Made by a program: the position numbers and the translations under genes. From VAZQ01 sp036557665 (GTDB taxonomy: Bacteria; Pseudomonadota; Alphaproteobacteria; Rhizobiales; Xanthobacteraceae): a stretch of DNA of 64,000 nucleotides. The notes beneath the pieces were generated by a model. The model worked only from the letters and a program-made list of their open reading frames with translations. It was not told the DNA's origin and ran no database searches. The stretch covers positions 1 through 64,000 of the forward strand of contig DATBHG010000058.1 of NCBI GenBank assembly GCA_036557665.1, given 5' to 3'. How positions within the stretch are numbered: the stretch's first letter is position 1; each line of letters opens with the position of its first letter. Of this stretch, positions 1-15,401 are shown piece after piece.

Positions 1-147
1 ACGTCGGAGGAGAGAATCCGCTCTCGGGTCGGAGCCGTCCGGAGTGCGCGCCGAGAACGGGTGCGAAACCGTTCCTACCGACCGTCATCACTAGACGGAG
101 GCTTGACATTCATCGTTACATCTGCAGCGGATTGTTCGGCGTCTGCA

Positions 148-591
148 CTACACCCGAGCGAGCAACTCCCGATACCCGTTGAACTCGTTCTTCCAGTCGC
201 CGTACACCGCTGTCAGCCCGCACGAAACGCACCGGCAGCCGATGTACAGCCACCGCACATCTTCGCTGTCGTCGTACAGGGACACGCCAACAGTGATCTC
301 GAACGCCTCTTCACCACAGGGGCACGCGCAGTCTTCTTCCTCGGCTTCATCCATAAACTCCGCGCTGTCCCCGATGGGGTGGGCGTCGGCGTCGCAGGCC
401 ACACACACCCGGCTGGCTACGCCGGCGGTGACATCGAGCAGCAGGCCGAACACCTTGCCGCCGCACAGACACACCGCGTCGGCGAAATGCTCGGCGATAT
501 AACCGGCCTCTTTGCTGTACCGAGCGATCTCGGCGCGGATGTCGGCTTGGCTGTCTCCGTACCGCCACTTGCCGCGCTTTCGCAACGCCAT
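148..591 (-). CDS. Cys-rich (zinc-ribbon-like) conserved protein, unknown function
   Basis: A 147-residue soluble protein. Cysteines occur in spaced groups at residues 41/43, 63/66, 88/90/92 and 119/121/124, which suggests two bound metals or a zinc-ribbon fold; between them lies an acidic stretch. The C-terminal third (VRWLYIGCRC, GLTAVYGDWKNE) looks like an aromatic-rich conserved core. I remember similar proteins mostly from Gemmata-type planctomycetes; this is recall, not a search. Start choice: ATG at 591 has GGGAGG nine bases upstream, whereas the ATG at 600 touches that motif directly, so 591 is preferred. It has the same orientation as the next two genes. No function can be assigned. 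Confidence 0.7.
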   Translation of the reverse strand: MALRKRGKWRYGDSQADIRAEIARYSKEAGYIAEHFADAVCLCGGKVFGLLLDVTAGVASRVCVACDADAHPIGDSAEFMDEAEEEDCACPCGEEAFEITVGVSLYDDSEDVRWLYIGCRCVSCGLTAVYGDWKNEFNGYRELLARV

Positions 592-718
592 CAGGTGCAT
601 CCTCCCTTCGCCGAACGACACCGTTCACCTGCCGCGGCGGTGATGAGACATGCAGCCTCGAAAAACCGTGATGTCGCCGCGGTCAGGTGCAACGGCTGGT
701 TCGCCCGCACTCCGCCGA

Positions 719-1270
719 TTAGCTGGGTGCAAGCGACTTCCGCTTCGGGTCCATAGCAAGCGATTTCGGGCACTTACTCAAAAACATCTTAACGTCGCCG
801 TCCGCACTCAGCCAGGCGCGTTCATGTTCGTAGAGCGGCACGAGTTCTACGAGTTCTACCCGGCGTATCCCCAAATCCACCACCGTGTCGGGTGGAGAAA
901 CATGGCGCGGATGGACAATGAGGAATGCGGACATCGTTGATGATTCCGCGATTTGTGCACGGAAGTTGATCGTGTCTCCGCACACAAACGGGCAGCGCTC
1001 GCGTAACTGAAATGCAAGAAACCCGCAGGCGAGAGCCCACCTATCGTCGGTGTCGCGCATACAGATGTAGAGTTCCTTGTGGCCTCCACCGAGAGGGTGA
1101 AAATGCGAAAGTCCCACCGTGAAGCCGGTCAACGCGCCGTGTTCGGGGAAATCGCGGTAGATAGCCACGCACATCGCTGGGCGCGCACCTTCATCCGAAA
1201 CCGGAACAAACCGCGGCTCAGATCCGGCGAGACGGTCAAAATGGTCAAGCAGTTTGTCTGCTGGCGTCAT
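719..1270 (-). CDS. Suppressor-of-fused (SUFU) domain protein
   Basis: A 183-residue protein that looks like a single SUFU-type domain: an N-terminal helix (TPADKLLDHFDRL), then a beta-rich core with GLTVG-like (GFTVGLSHF) and KELYICM strands, a conserved CGDTINF turn and a C-terminal VELVPLYEHE segment. In bacteria such domains occur as immunity proteins of polymorphic toxins or as free-standing proteins of unknown role. No toxin gene is visible beside it, so an immunity role is not supported here. The ATG start at 1270 has no clear Shine-Dalgarno sequence. It belongs to the left-hand block that looks planctomycete-like. Confidence 0.7.
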   Translation of the reverse strand: MTPADKLLDHFDRLAGSEPRFVPVSDEGARPAMCVAIYRDFPEHGALTGFTVGLSHFHPLGGGHKELYICMRDTDDRWALACGFLAFQLRERCPFVCGDTINFRAQIAESSTMSAFLIVHPRHVSPPDTVVDLGIRRVELVELVPLYEHERAWLSADGDVKMFLSKCPKSLAMDPKRKSLAPS

Positions 1271-1304
1271 GTTATAACCGGCGAACTACTGTTTAGAGCG
1301 CGCG

Positions 1305-1334
1305 GCGCGCCCTAACACCTTGCTTAGGGCGCGC
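1305..1334. repeat. Perfect 11-bp inverted repeat between two genes
   Basis: GCGCGCCCTAA (1305-1315) and its exact complement (1324-1334) are separated by 8 bases, in a spot flanked by two near-identical CCTAACACC boxes. It lies downstream of the YggS gene and upstream of the SUFU gene, both on the minus strand. The stem could stop or attenuate transcription, but there is no U-run, so it is not a classical intrinsic terminator. Confidence 0.6.
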
Positions 1335-1417
1335 GTCCTAACACCGACATTTTCATCCCCACGAAACCTCGCTGTCAAGCGCCTCTCCCAATCCTCCGCG
1401 ACCGCGCGGAGCGGCGT

Positions 1418-2116
1418 TCATCCGCTGATGCCCTCGAACAGCATCGTACCTAGACGCACCAGCGTCGCTCCTTCCTCGATGGCGATGTCGAAATCGTTGC
1501 TCATGCCCATCGACAGTTGCGGCAGCGGTCGGCCCAACTCCGCCGCCAGTCGATCGCGCAGTTCGCGCAGCGCCGCGAACGTCGGCCGCGTCCGCTGGGG
1601 ATCTTCCTCGTAGGCGGCCATCGTCATCAGCCCTTCGACGCGGATGTGTTGTAACTCCGCGAGCTGTGCCGCCAATCCCGGCACTTCTTCGGGCGCGAAG
1701 CCGTGCTTGCTCGCCTCGCGGCTGGCGTTCACCTCCAGCAGCACGGACAGAATGCGCGACGTCTGCCGGCAAGCATCCTCCAACGCCGTCAACAGCCGCG
1801 GACTATCGACCGCGTGAACGCGCTCGACGAGCGGCAGCGTGCGTTCGATCTTGTTGCGTTGCAGATGGCCGATGAGGTGCCAGCGAATCGGCGGTAGCGC
1901 CACGGCCGCCTTGCGCCACAATTCTTGCGGCCGGCTCTCGCCGAGATCGCACACGCCCAGATCGGGCAACAGCGCCGCGATGTCACTGGATACGGTTTTG
2001 GTGACGGCGACGAGGGTGACATCGGAGCGCGATCGGCCCGCGCGGCGGCAGGCGGCGCGGATGCGCTCCTCCACGGCGGCCAAATTATCGGCGATCCGCT
2101 GTCGGTTGTCGGCCAT
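1418..2116 (-). CDS. YggS/PLPBP family pyridoxal-phosphate homeostasis protein
   Basis: A 232-residue protein with the YggS/PROSC layout (fold III alanine-racemase-like barrel without the second domain). Visible family marks are VAVTK with the PLP lysine at residue 40, the WHLIGHLQRNK box, LLEVN, the GLMTMA strand and the SMGMSND-x-AIEEGATLVRLGT phosphate-binding segment near the end. Family members buffer free PLP and influence amino-acid and keto-acid balance; no enzyme activity is firmly known. It is divergent from the DUF1015 gene with 142 bp between the starts. Length is normal for the family. Confidence 0.93.
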   Translation of the reverse strand: MADNRQRIADNLAAVEERIRAACRRAGRSRSDVTLVAVTKTVSSDIAALLPDLGVCDLGESRPQELWRKAAVALPPIRWHLIGHLQRNKIERTLPLVERVHAVDSPRLLTALEDACRQTSRILSVLLEVNASREASKHGFAPEEVPGLAAQLAELQHIRVEGLMTMAAYEEDPQRTRPTFAALRELRDRLAAELGRPLPQLSMGMSNDFDIAIEEGATLVRLGTMLFEGISG

Positions 2117-2258
2117 GATTCGGCTATCGGCCCGAAAGAGCAGACGGTATGGAAACGAAACATTGTCTCGATAGAAAACCTATCAGTTCGGCCGTCGCTC
2201 TGACAGAGGCAGGATCGTCTCTGCCGATGGCCGATGGCACAGAGCCGATAGCCGAATT

Positions 2259-3569
2259 ATGGCTGACATCCGCGCCTTCCGCGCTTTTCGTTACGACTTG
2301 GGCCGCGTCGGGAACCTCAGCGACGTTATCGCTCCGCCCTACGACGTGATCGACTCCACCTTGCAACAGACCCTCTACGACCGCAGCCCCTACAACGCCA
2401 TCCGCCTCATCCTCAACAAGGAAGAGCCAACGGACAACGAGACGGAGAATCGCTACAGCCGCGCCGCCCGCTTCCTGCGCGATTGGCAGCGTGACGATGT
2501 TCTCGTGCAGGATTCCGCGCGCGGCCTGTACGTCTATTATCAGGACTTCGAGGTCGAGGGCCGTCGTTACACGCGCCGCGGTTTCCTGACTCGCGTCCGC
2601 CTGGAGCCGTTCGGCGCCGGCCGTATCTACGCGCACGAAGAGACGATGGCCGGACCCAAGGCCGACCGTCTGCGATTGTTCCACGCCACCGGCATGAACC
2701 TTAGTCCGGTGTTCGGCCTCTATCCCGATCCCGGCGACGAGGTCATGACGCACCTCGACGCCCTGGTCCGCCGCACGCCGCCGATCCAGGCGACCGACCA
2801 TCTCGGCGTCGTCAGCCGTCTGTGGCCTGTTTCCGATCAACACGTCGTCAGCGCCGTCACCGGCTTGCTGAGTCCGAAGCCGGTCTTCATCGCCGACGGC
2901 CATCATCGCTACGAAACCAGTTTGCGTTACCTCGACGAGCGCCGTGCCGCCGGCGAGGTGCGCGACGACGAGGCCGCCGCCAACTTCACGCTCATGATGC
3001 TGGTCGGCATGAGCGATCCCGGCTTGACCATCCTGCCGACGCATCGCCTCGTCTCCGGCATCCCCGATGTGACGGCCGATCAACTCGCTGGCATCCTCGG
3101 AAATCATTTCCACATCGAGCGCATAGGCCAGGGCGAGCAGGCCGCCCGCGAGACGTGGGAAACGATTGAGGCGGACGGCTCGCAGGACCTGCTCGGCTTC
3201 TGCACCGTGTCGGATGGCGTCTGGCAGACGGCGCGGTTCAAGGCGCCGCAACTCATGGCCGAACGCGCGGCGAGCCACAGCGCCGCCTGGCGCGGTCTGG
3301 GCGTCAGCATCCTGCATGTCGCCGTGCTCGATCACCTGCTGCCGCAGGCGACGGGCGGCAAACCTGAATGCAAGTATGTGCATCTATTGCGCGAGGTGAC
3401 GGAGGCAGCGGCGCGGAAGGAATGCAAGTTGGCCGTGCTGGTGCCGCCGGCCACGATGCGGCACGTCGAGGAGATCGCCGGCAACCTCGAAAAGATGCCG
3501 CCGAAATCGACGTATTTCTATCCGAAATTGCTCAGCGGATTGGTGTTCAATTCGCTAAAGGTCAATTAA
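2259..3569 (+). CDS. DUF1015 family protein
   Basis: A 436-residue protein matching the DUF1015 (SpoVK-neighbour, sometimes called HTH-like) family from end to end: the N-terminal VIAPPYDVID motif, YNAIRL, a central FIADGHHRYETSL motif with paired histidines, and a C-terminal YFYPKLLSGLVF. The biochemical role is unknown; members often sit next to serine or amino-acid metabolism genes. The sequence (YNAIRLILN, KADRLRLFHATGMNLSPVFGLY) resembles planctomycete and Firmicute members more than the roughly 410-residue alphaproteobacterial branch I know, which is one reason for suspecting a different origin from the DNA to its right. It is convergent with the sensor kinase, 18 bp apart. Confidence 0.88.
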   Translation: MADIRAFRAFRYDLGRVGNLSDVIAPPYDVIDSTLQQTLYDRSPYNAIRLILNKEEPTDNETENRYSRAARFLRDWQRDDVLVQDSARGLYVYYQDFEVEGRRYTRRGFLTRVRLEPFGAGRIYAHEETMAGPKADRLRLFHATGMNLSPVFGLYPDPGDEVMTHLDALVRRTPPIQATDHLGVVSRLWPVSDQHVVSAVTGLLSPKPVFIADGHHRYETSLRYLDERRAAGEVRDDEAAANFTLMMLVGMSDPGLTILPTHRLVSGIPDVTADQLAGILGNHFHIERIGQGEQAARETWETIEADGSQDLLGFCTVSDGVWQTARFKAPQLMAERAASHSAAWRGLGVSILHVAVLDHLLPQATGGKPECKYVHLLREVTEAAARKECKLAVLVPPATMRHVEEIAGNLEKMPPKSTYFYPKLLSGLVFNSLKVN

Positions 3570-3587
3570 TCCGTCTAGGAATAACCA

Positions 3588-9911
<6,324 letters not shown>

Positions 9912-10593
9912 GGGTCTCTCCTCGGGTCCGCGGCCGGGTTGGTTTATGGGTTCAGGGCAGCTGAAACTGTGCCGGGCTCACGCAGCGAGGCGCCGGTCAG
10001 GGGACAGGAGGCCGGAAACCCTTGAGGGCCGGCCCAAGAATGCCGAGGTGCAGAGATCAAGATTCTGGACCGTGTCGATCCAGGCATGCGCCAAGCCCCT
10101 CGCTCGCGCGCGAGCGCAACCACCTAAGAGGGCCAAACGCAGACGAGGAAGCTTGGTTCCGGCCTCCGTTAAAAATTTTTTGGAAACAGATAAGATATTG
10201 ATTTTATTATCTAATTCTAGCAGGAGCAGACTGCGCCCGCGGCAAGCCGGTCTTCGTTTCGGCGCCATCAACTGCCTTCGAGGCTCGCTTGCCCGTGCCG
10301 ATCACGAAGCGTTTGAAATTGGGGAGGGCGGCTCGGCCCCCCGGATGTGTGCGCGCGGAGGACGACCCGCCGTAGTATGGATCATCTACATGGTCAACAG
10401 GCAGACGGCGTTTCCAAGCCTCCGTTCGGCTGCTCGCTGTTGCATCCGAGAGGCAGCGCCCGAGGAAATCGCCATGGCCACGATTTTCCGCTCGTCGCTG
10501 AGCCTCACGGCGCTCCGGTGGCTTCGGGCTGGTCCGTGCAGTCTATTGCCGCAGATCCCATAGTCGGTCGGGCCTGCCGGTTGGGGCAAAAGC
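9912..10593. other. Long non-coding gap with an AT-rich island
   Basis: 682 bp between the divergently transcribed kinase and transporter genes. I see no convincing coding region. Positions 10169-10220 are strikingly AT-rich against a GC-rich surrounding and contain the inverted repeat AGATAA (10188-10193) / TTATCT (10207-10212). This is the likely place of control elements for one or both genes, but I could not fix a promoter. Confidence 0.45.
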
Positions 10594-11931
10594 GTGTCCG
10601 ATCATTTCGTACCGCAGGTTTTCTTCGGTCTCGATCCGCTGATCGCATCCGCGGCCATTCTCTGCATCACCTACATCCTCATCATCTGGGACAAGCTCAA
10701 CCGCGCGATCGTGGCCTTGCTGGGCGCCTCGGTCATGGTGGTTATCGGTGTCCTGGATCAGGACGAGGCGCTCCGCGGGATCGACTGGAACACCATCGGC
10801 CTCCTCACCGGCATGATGATCCTGGTCTCGATCTCCCGGCGCTCCGGCATGTTCCAGTATCTGGCGATCTGGTCGGCGCGGAAAGCCAACGCGCATCCGG
10901 CGGGGATCCTCCTGTTGCTGCAGCTCACCACGGCTGCGGTGTCGTCCCTGCTCGACAACGTCACGACCGTGCTGCTGATCGTACCGGTGACGCTTGCCAT
11001 CGCCAAAGAGCTCGACGTGCCGCCCTATCCCTTCCTGTTTGGCGAGGTCTTCGCCTCGAACATAGGCGGCACGGCCACCCTGATCGGCGATCCGCCGAAC
11101 ATCCTGATCGGCTCGCTGGCGGGCCTCGATTTCAATGCCTTTGTGCTCAATCTCACGCCGGTCATCGTCGTGGTCATGGCCGCGCAGACAGTGATGATCC
11201 ATCTGGTGTGGGGAAAAGCGCTCAAGTCGACCCCCGCGCGCAAGGCAATGGTCATGGGGATGGACGCGCGATCGGCGATCCTCGACCGGGTGCTGCTCGA
11301 GCAGTCGCTGGCCGTGCTCACGATCGTCATCATCGCGTTCGTGTTGGCGCGACCGCTGCATCTCCAGCCTGCGACCATTGCGCTCGCCGGCGCAGCCATG
11401 CTGATGCTCCTCGACAACTGGCAGCATCACAACGAGAAGCAGTCGGAGAACGTCCACAGGACTTTCGGCGACGTCGAATGGATCACGATCTTCTTTTTTA
11501 TCGGGCTCTTCATCGTGGTGCACGGCGTCGATGTGGGCGGCCTGCTCGGCATCCTCGCCCAGAAGCTCGCAGACGCCACCGCGGGCAGCCTGGCGAGCGC
11601 CGGCTACGCAATCCTGTGGTCTTCCGCGTTTCTCTCGGCGATCATCGACAACATCCCGTTTGTCGCAACCATGATCCCGTTGATCAAAAGCATGGCGCCT
11701 GCTTTCGGCGGCGCGGACAACATTGAACCGCTATGGTGGTGTCTGTCCCTCGGAGCCTGCCTCGGCGGCAATGGGACCCTGATCGGTGCGTCCGCCAATT
11801 TGACGGTTGCCGGCCTGGCAGAGCGCAACGGCATTCCCTTCAGGTTTCTGACCTATGCACTCTACGGCATGCCGATGATGATAGTATCGGTTGCCATTTG
11901 CCATCTTTATGTGTGGTGGCGGTATTTTTAA
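10594..11931 (+). CDS. ArsB/NhaD-type ion transporter (IT superfamily permease)
   Basis: A 445-residue integral membrane protein with about eleven hydrophobic segments. It carries the two signatures of the CitMHS/ArsB/NhaD group: DNVTTVLLIVP followed by NIGGTATLIGDPPNILIG in the first half, and DNIPFVATMIPLI followed by GGNGTLIGASANLTVAGLA in the second, the usual inverted repeat of the fold. Members export arsenite or exchange Na+/H+ or move anions; the substrate cannot be told from sequence. There is no arsR or arsC near it, which speaks against a dedicated arsenic role. The start is GTG at 10594; the next in-frame Met lies inside the first part of the membrane region. Confidence 0.88.
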   Translation: MSDHFVPQVFFGLDPLIASAAILCITYILIIWDKLNRAIVALLGASVMVVIGVLDQDEALRGIDWNTIGLLTGMMILVSISRRSGMFQYLAIWSARKANAHPAGILLLLQLTTAAVSSLLDNVTTVLLIVPVTLAIAKELDVPPYPFLFGEVFASNIGGTATLIGDPPNILIGSLAGLDFNAFVLNLTPVIVVVMAAQTVMIHLVWGKALKSTPARKAMVMGMDARSAILDRVLLEQSLAVLTIVIIAFVLARPLHLQPATIALAGAAMLMLLDNWQHHNEKQSENVHRTFGDVEWITIFFFIGLFIVVHGVDVGGLLGILAQKLADATAGSLASAGYAILWSSAFLSAIIDNIPFVATMIPLIKSMAPAFGGADNIEPLWWCLSLGACLGGNGTLIGASANLTVAGLAERNGIPFRFLTYALYGMPMMIVSVAICHLYVWWRYF

Positions 11932-12051
11932 GCGATGGATCGGGGGACATGACCCGGTGTGTCGCCGCCCGCATAGATGGCACCTTCGCTTGCGCTCTTC
12001 CCCGTTTTGATCTCTGCGGCACCCGCGGGCGGAACCTCGTCAGGAGATTGA

Positions 12052-13083
12052 TCAAACCCTCGCCCTCCCCCGGACCTCGGGCGGAAAGAGCTCCTCGACC
12101 GTCATCCGCCGGTGGGTCACGCCCTGCGCGTGAGCGTACCGGCAGAAGGCCTCCAGGGTCGGACGGCTCTCCTCGATGCCGTAGGGGTAAGGGTCGGGTC
12201 CGAAATCTGCCGCGATCTCATCGACGATCGCGGCTGCCCACGGGAGCGGCACTCGCGCACAGGTGAAATCCCGGAGCAGATCGAAGCAGCGGCGCTTGGC
12301 CTCATCGAACATCTTGAACAGGTTCATCGCGACCCAGGGGTGCTGCTCGTACACGGCTCGCCGCAATGTGATCAGGTGCATGATCGGAAAGATGGCTGTT
12401 TTCTTGAAGAACCGCTCCTCCTCGGCCCGGTAGCTCGGAAACAGCCGCAAGACATCCCCGGCGGGACCGAAGCCGTTCGGCGGCCGGGCCGAGATGACGG
12501 CCTCGATCTCGCCGCTAGCGAGCATGGCCGAGAGGCTGGCGTCGGGCCGTGCCTGGTAGTGCATCCCCGCCGGCAGCTTCAGCTCGACTTTCTCCGCGCG
12601 CCCCGGCTGGTCGACGCCGGCCTGGACCCAGCGGATTTTTGCGAGATCGACACCGTATTCCTCCGCGAGAAATCCGCGGACATAGATGCCGGCGGTCTGC
12701 GCCCATTCCGGAATGCCGACCGCTCGGCCCTCGAGATCCTTGGCACTCCTGATGCCGCTCGCCCGGCGCACGTAGATCGCGGAGTGCCGGTGCACCCGCG
12801 ATGGAAAAACCGGCAGGGCCAGCATCGGCGCGACCCCTTGGGAGCAGAGCGAGATGTATTTCCCGAACGACAGCTCGGAGACGTCCCATTCGAGGGATCT
12901 GGTGAAGCGGAACGTGATCTCCTCGATCGAGGGGAAGATGAGGGGCGTGAGCGTGATCCCGTCCGCACGTACGATACCCTGGGCAATTTCCCGGACGTGC
13001 TCGTAATCGCAAACCGCGAGCGTAAGATGCACCGACGCGATCCCGTCCGCGCCGACAATGGGCTGCACTTTGCGGTCCTGCAT
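12052..13083 (-). CDS. 4,5-dihydroxyphthalate decarboxylase-like / periplasmic-binding-fold protein
   Basis: A 343-residue protein of the NMT1/Pht5-type periplasmic-binding fold but with no signal peptide, as expected for the cytosolic decarboxylase branch. Visible segments are LTPLIFPSIEEITFRF near 46-61, the SELSFGKYISL motif, FPSRVHRHSAIYVR, and GIPEWAQTAGIYVRGFL with a DLAKIRWVQAG strand. The Pht5 branch removes a carboxyl group from dihydroxyphthalate; many annotated relatives are unproven. It is on the same strand as the bicupin and cyclodeaminase-like genes (53 bp downstream of the bicupin), so probably part of one aromatic or heteroaromatic catabolic operon. A role as a soluble substrate-binding protein is the alternative. 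Confidence 0.8.
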   Translation of the reverse strand: MQDRKVQPIVGADGIASVHLTLAVCDYEHVREIAQGIVRADGITLTPLIFPSIEEITFRFTRSLEWDVSELSFGKYISLCSQGVAPMLALPVFPSRVHRHSAIYVRRASGIRSAKDLEGRAVGIPEWAQTAGIYVRGFLAEEYGVDLAKIRWVQAGVDQPGRAEKVELKLPAGMHYQARPDASLSAMLASGEIEAVISARPPNGFGPAGDVLRLFPSYRAEEERFFKKTAIFPIMHLITLRRAVYEQHPWVAMNLFKMFDEAKRRCFDLLRDFTCARVPLPWAAAIVDEIAADFGPDPYPYGIEESRPTLEAFCRYAHAQGVTHRRMTVEELFPPEVRGRARV

Positions 13084-13136
13084 GGAGACAGGCGCCGTCG
13101 CTGCGTCGCCTTGTTACGATTGATCGCGTGCTGCGG

Positions 13137-14246
13137 CTACTCCGCCGCTACCATGTGTCCCCGGTTTGTACCGAAGCCAGCTTCCGAGCCGAGCAGAGCG
13201 GCAGGATGTTTCAGATCCTCCTGCCAGAGCAATGACTCCATATAGATGTTGAGAGGCTGATCCTGCACCGTGAGCTCATACACCGGCTCATCATAGGAGG
13301 CATGGTTGTGCACGCCCCAGCCCGGAGCAGACAGCATCAGATCGCCGGCCTTCCATTCATAGACCTTCCCCTCGACCGTGCTGCGGCCCTTCCCGTGAAA
13401 ATAATAATTGATCGCCGCGGAGGTGTGCCGGTGCGGGCGGTCCACGATCTTCGGCGGCCGGATGGTGATGGTCGCAAAGAACGACGGCGTGCAGCCGTTG
13501 GTGCGCCCGGTCATGGGGTTGTACATCATGTAGAGCCGCCGGCCGATGTAGCTCTTACCGAGCGACTCCAGCTTGTCGAGATGGTTCTTCACCTGTGCCC
13601 AGGGCCAGTGCAGCGTGTTGGATTCGACCGCGTGCGGGTTGATCAGAATTTCATACGGCATGAGCTGCGAGCCGTTATCGAGGGTCACCATCCCATACGG
13701 ACTCTTGCGCCGGGGGTCCTCGCGCTCCTCCCCCGCAGAGCGTTTCGCGTCGCTTGCGGACGGGCGCTCGTTCGGCTGCTCCTCGACGATGTGGACGTTG
13801 AGCATCTCGAGAATCGGCGCGTTGGAATAGGTCAGCCGGACGGCAAGATCGCTTCCGTCGTTGCGGTGCGTGTAGGTTCGGAACGAAGGCGTGTTCCACA
13901 CGTCATACTGGCTGTAGCGCACCGTGGTCCCGGCAATATTCGCCGACCCGGAGCCCCGGATGCAGAAGTTCACCTGGGTCGAGTTGTGCCGTATCGGAGC
14001 CGTTTCCTCGCCCGGCTTGAGAACGCTCAGCACCACCCGGATGCCGGGCGCGAGCCCATTGCCCGGCGCGGTGGCGCGGGGGTGAACGAAGGTGGACTCG
14101 CGCCGCCCGTTTGCAGGACGTGGCAGTGAAGCGAGCCGCTCCGCTTCCTCAGAGATATGCTCTCCCGTGATGATGACCGGCTCCCATAGATCGAGCGCGG
14201 CGGGAGCCGCCAGGCCGCTGATGTCGCGAATGATGGCGTGAGTCAT
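13137..14246 (-). CDS. Bicupin protein, gentisate-dioxygenase-like
   Basis: A 369-residue protein with two cupin barrels: the first around HNSTQVNFCIRGSGSA (about 105-155), the second around RPHRHTSAAINYYFHGKG with a later VHNHAS histidine. The second motif matches the gentisate 1,2-dioxygenase / 1-hydroxy-2-naphthoate dioxygenase pattern, in which histidines hold Fe(II) for ring cleavage. A closed reading frame continues upstream to 14471, but ATG at 14246 is chosen because it overlaps the stop of the preceding gene as ATGA, a typical translational coupling. It may open an aromatic ring in a pathway with the nearby FAD monooxygenase; the exact substrate is not inferable. Confidence 0.82.
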   Translation of the reverse strand: MTHAIIRDISGLAAPAALDLWEPVIITGEHISEEAERLASLPRPANGRRESTFVHPRATAPGNGLAPGIRVVLSVLKPGEETAPIRHNSTQVNFCIRGSGSANIAGTTVRYSQYDVWNTPSFRTYTHRNDGSDLAVRLTYSNAPILEMLNVHIVEEQPNERPSASDAKRSAGEEREDPRRKSPYGMVTLDNGSQLMPYEILINPHAVESNTLHWPWAQVKNHLDKLESLGKSYIGRRLYMMYNPMTGRTNGCTPSFFATITIRPPKIVDRPHRHTSAAINYYFHGKGRSTVEGKVYEWKAGDLMLSAPGWGVHNHASYDEPVYELTVQDQPLNIYMESLLWQEDLKHPAALLGSEAGFGTNRGHMVAAE

Positions 14247-15271
14247 GCTGCAGTCTCCTGTGTCGACGTATCGGCAAGGCGCGGGGTCGCAAAGCCGGGT
14301 GCCGGCATCAACCGCCCCAATCCCGCTTTCCGCGCGCGCCGGGTGATCTCGATTCCGAGCGAGAGGTCGGAAATCCCCATTCCCATTGGCTTGAACAGCG
14401 AGAGGTCGGTGCCGGCGGGGCGTGGCCGCCCGGCGGCGACGATATCGCAGATCCGCTCGACGCTGCTCCAATTCCCTGCCTGCTTGCCGTCATACCACTC
14501 GATGAGCTCCGCACTGAGCTGGCGGGTTGCAGGCAGCGTATCGACGGCAACGAGGGTCGCCCGCGGAAACAGGTCCTGGGCAAATTCGCGCCGCTCCCCG
14601 GTAATGGCACCGGCCGCATTGATATGGGCTCCCCGCGCGAGCATCGAGGCGCTGATCACCGGATCGCGGGCGCGGGTAATCAAGGTCACGATCGACGCGC
14701 CTTGAGTGGCGCTTGCCGGATCATCCGCCACCGCGATCTCCACCGCGGGATACATGCCGCGGAGCTTCTGCGCAAAAGTCTCGCGCTTTGCCGCAGTGGG
14801 GCTGAACACGCGCACGCGCCGCAGCCGCCGCACCGCAGCCACGGCCGCGACCTGCGGCAGCGCCTGCTTTCCGCTGCCGATGATGGCGAGGTCGTCGGCG
14901 AGCTGATCGCTCATCCAGCGCGTTGCGATGGCTGACATCGCGGCCGTCCGCATCTGGCCCAGCGCGCGCGCCTCGATGATCGCCGAGAGCTTCGCTGTGG
15001 TGGCGTCCCAAAGGATGAGCAGCGGAGTGGAGCCGCCTTCCGGCGTGTTCCCCCAGGTCTTGGTTCCGAAGGTGCCGGCGCCTTCGAAAACCGCGCCGAT
15101 CGCGTGCATGTTGCTGCTGGTGCCCCAGTGCGCGGCGGTTTTATCCATGTTCCGCGCCGACCCGGCGGCCTCTTCCATCAACCCCTGCGTCAGCGCATCG
15201 ATCGCTTCGCCCAGATGCATCAACTGAACGACATCAGATTCGGAGATCCAGCGCGGCGCGGATGCCGTCAT
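14243..15271 (-). CDS. Ornithine cyclodeaminase / mu-crystallin family protein (copy 1)
   Basis: A 342-residue NAD(P)-binding protein: substrate domain, then a Rossmann fold starting at LAIIGSGKQALPQ, a DIVT-like strand (GASIVTLITRARDPVIS) and GAHINAAGAITGERREF. The family covers ornithine cyclodeaminase, alanine dehydrogenases and imine reductases, so the reaction is open. ATG at 15271 is preferred over the longer frame, which runs through low-quality Arg-rich sequence; GGAAGA lies just upstream. The stop overlaps the bicupin start by 4 bp. A second, divergent member of this family lies at 30126-31139, suggesting that amines or imines are handled in two branches. Confidence 0.88.
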   Translation of the reverse strand: MTASAPRWISESDVVQLMHLGEAIDALTQGLMEEAAGSARNMDKTAAHWGTSSNMHAIGAVFEGAGTFGTKTWGNTPEGGSTPLLILWDATTAKLSAIIEARALGQMRTAAMSAIATRWMSDQLADDLAIIGSGKQALPQVAAVAAVRRLRRVRVFSPTAAKRETFAQKLRGMYPAVEIAVADDPASATQGASIVTLITRARDPVISASMLARGAHINAAGAITGERREFAQDLFPRATLVAVDTLPATRQLSAELIEWYDGKQAGNWSSVERICDIVAAGRPRPAGTDLSLFKPMGMGISDLSLGIEITRRARKAGLGRLMPAPGFATPRLADTSTQETAA

Positions 15272-15401
15272 GTTTTCTTCCAACCCGTGGGGCGGCCGGC
15301 GCGTCACGGTGGCGTCGATCCGCAATACGGGAGATGCTCCTCCAACGGTTGATTGTCCATAGAAGCTCGGTCGCAGCAAGTTGGCTCTCGCCGTTGCTGA
15401 T

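Noticed and set aside
719..1270. Immunity gene of a polymorphic toxin system
   Set aside because: SUFU domains are used this way in some bacteria, but there is no toxin or secretion gene next to it.
10594..11931. Arsenic resistance determinant
   Set aside because: Fold similarity to ArsB is clear, but there is no arsR, arsC or arsA nearby and the family has many other substrates.
14247..14471. Longer N terminus for the bicupin protein
   Set aside because: It overlaps the cyclodeaminase-like gene in another frame and is Arg-rich without similarity to cupins; the ATGA overlap marks the real start.
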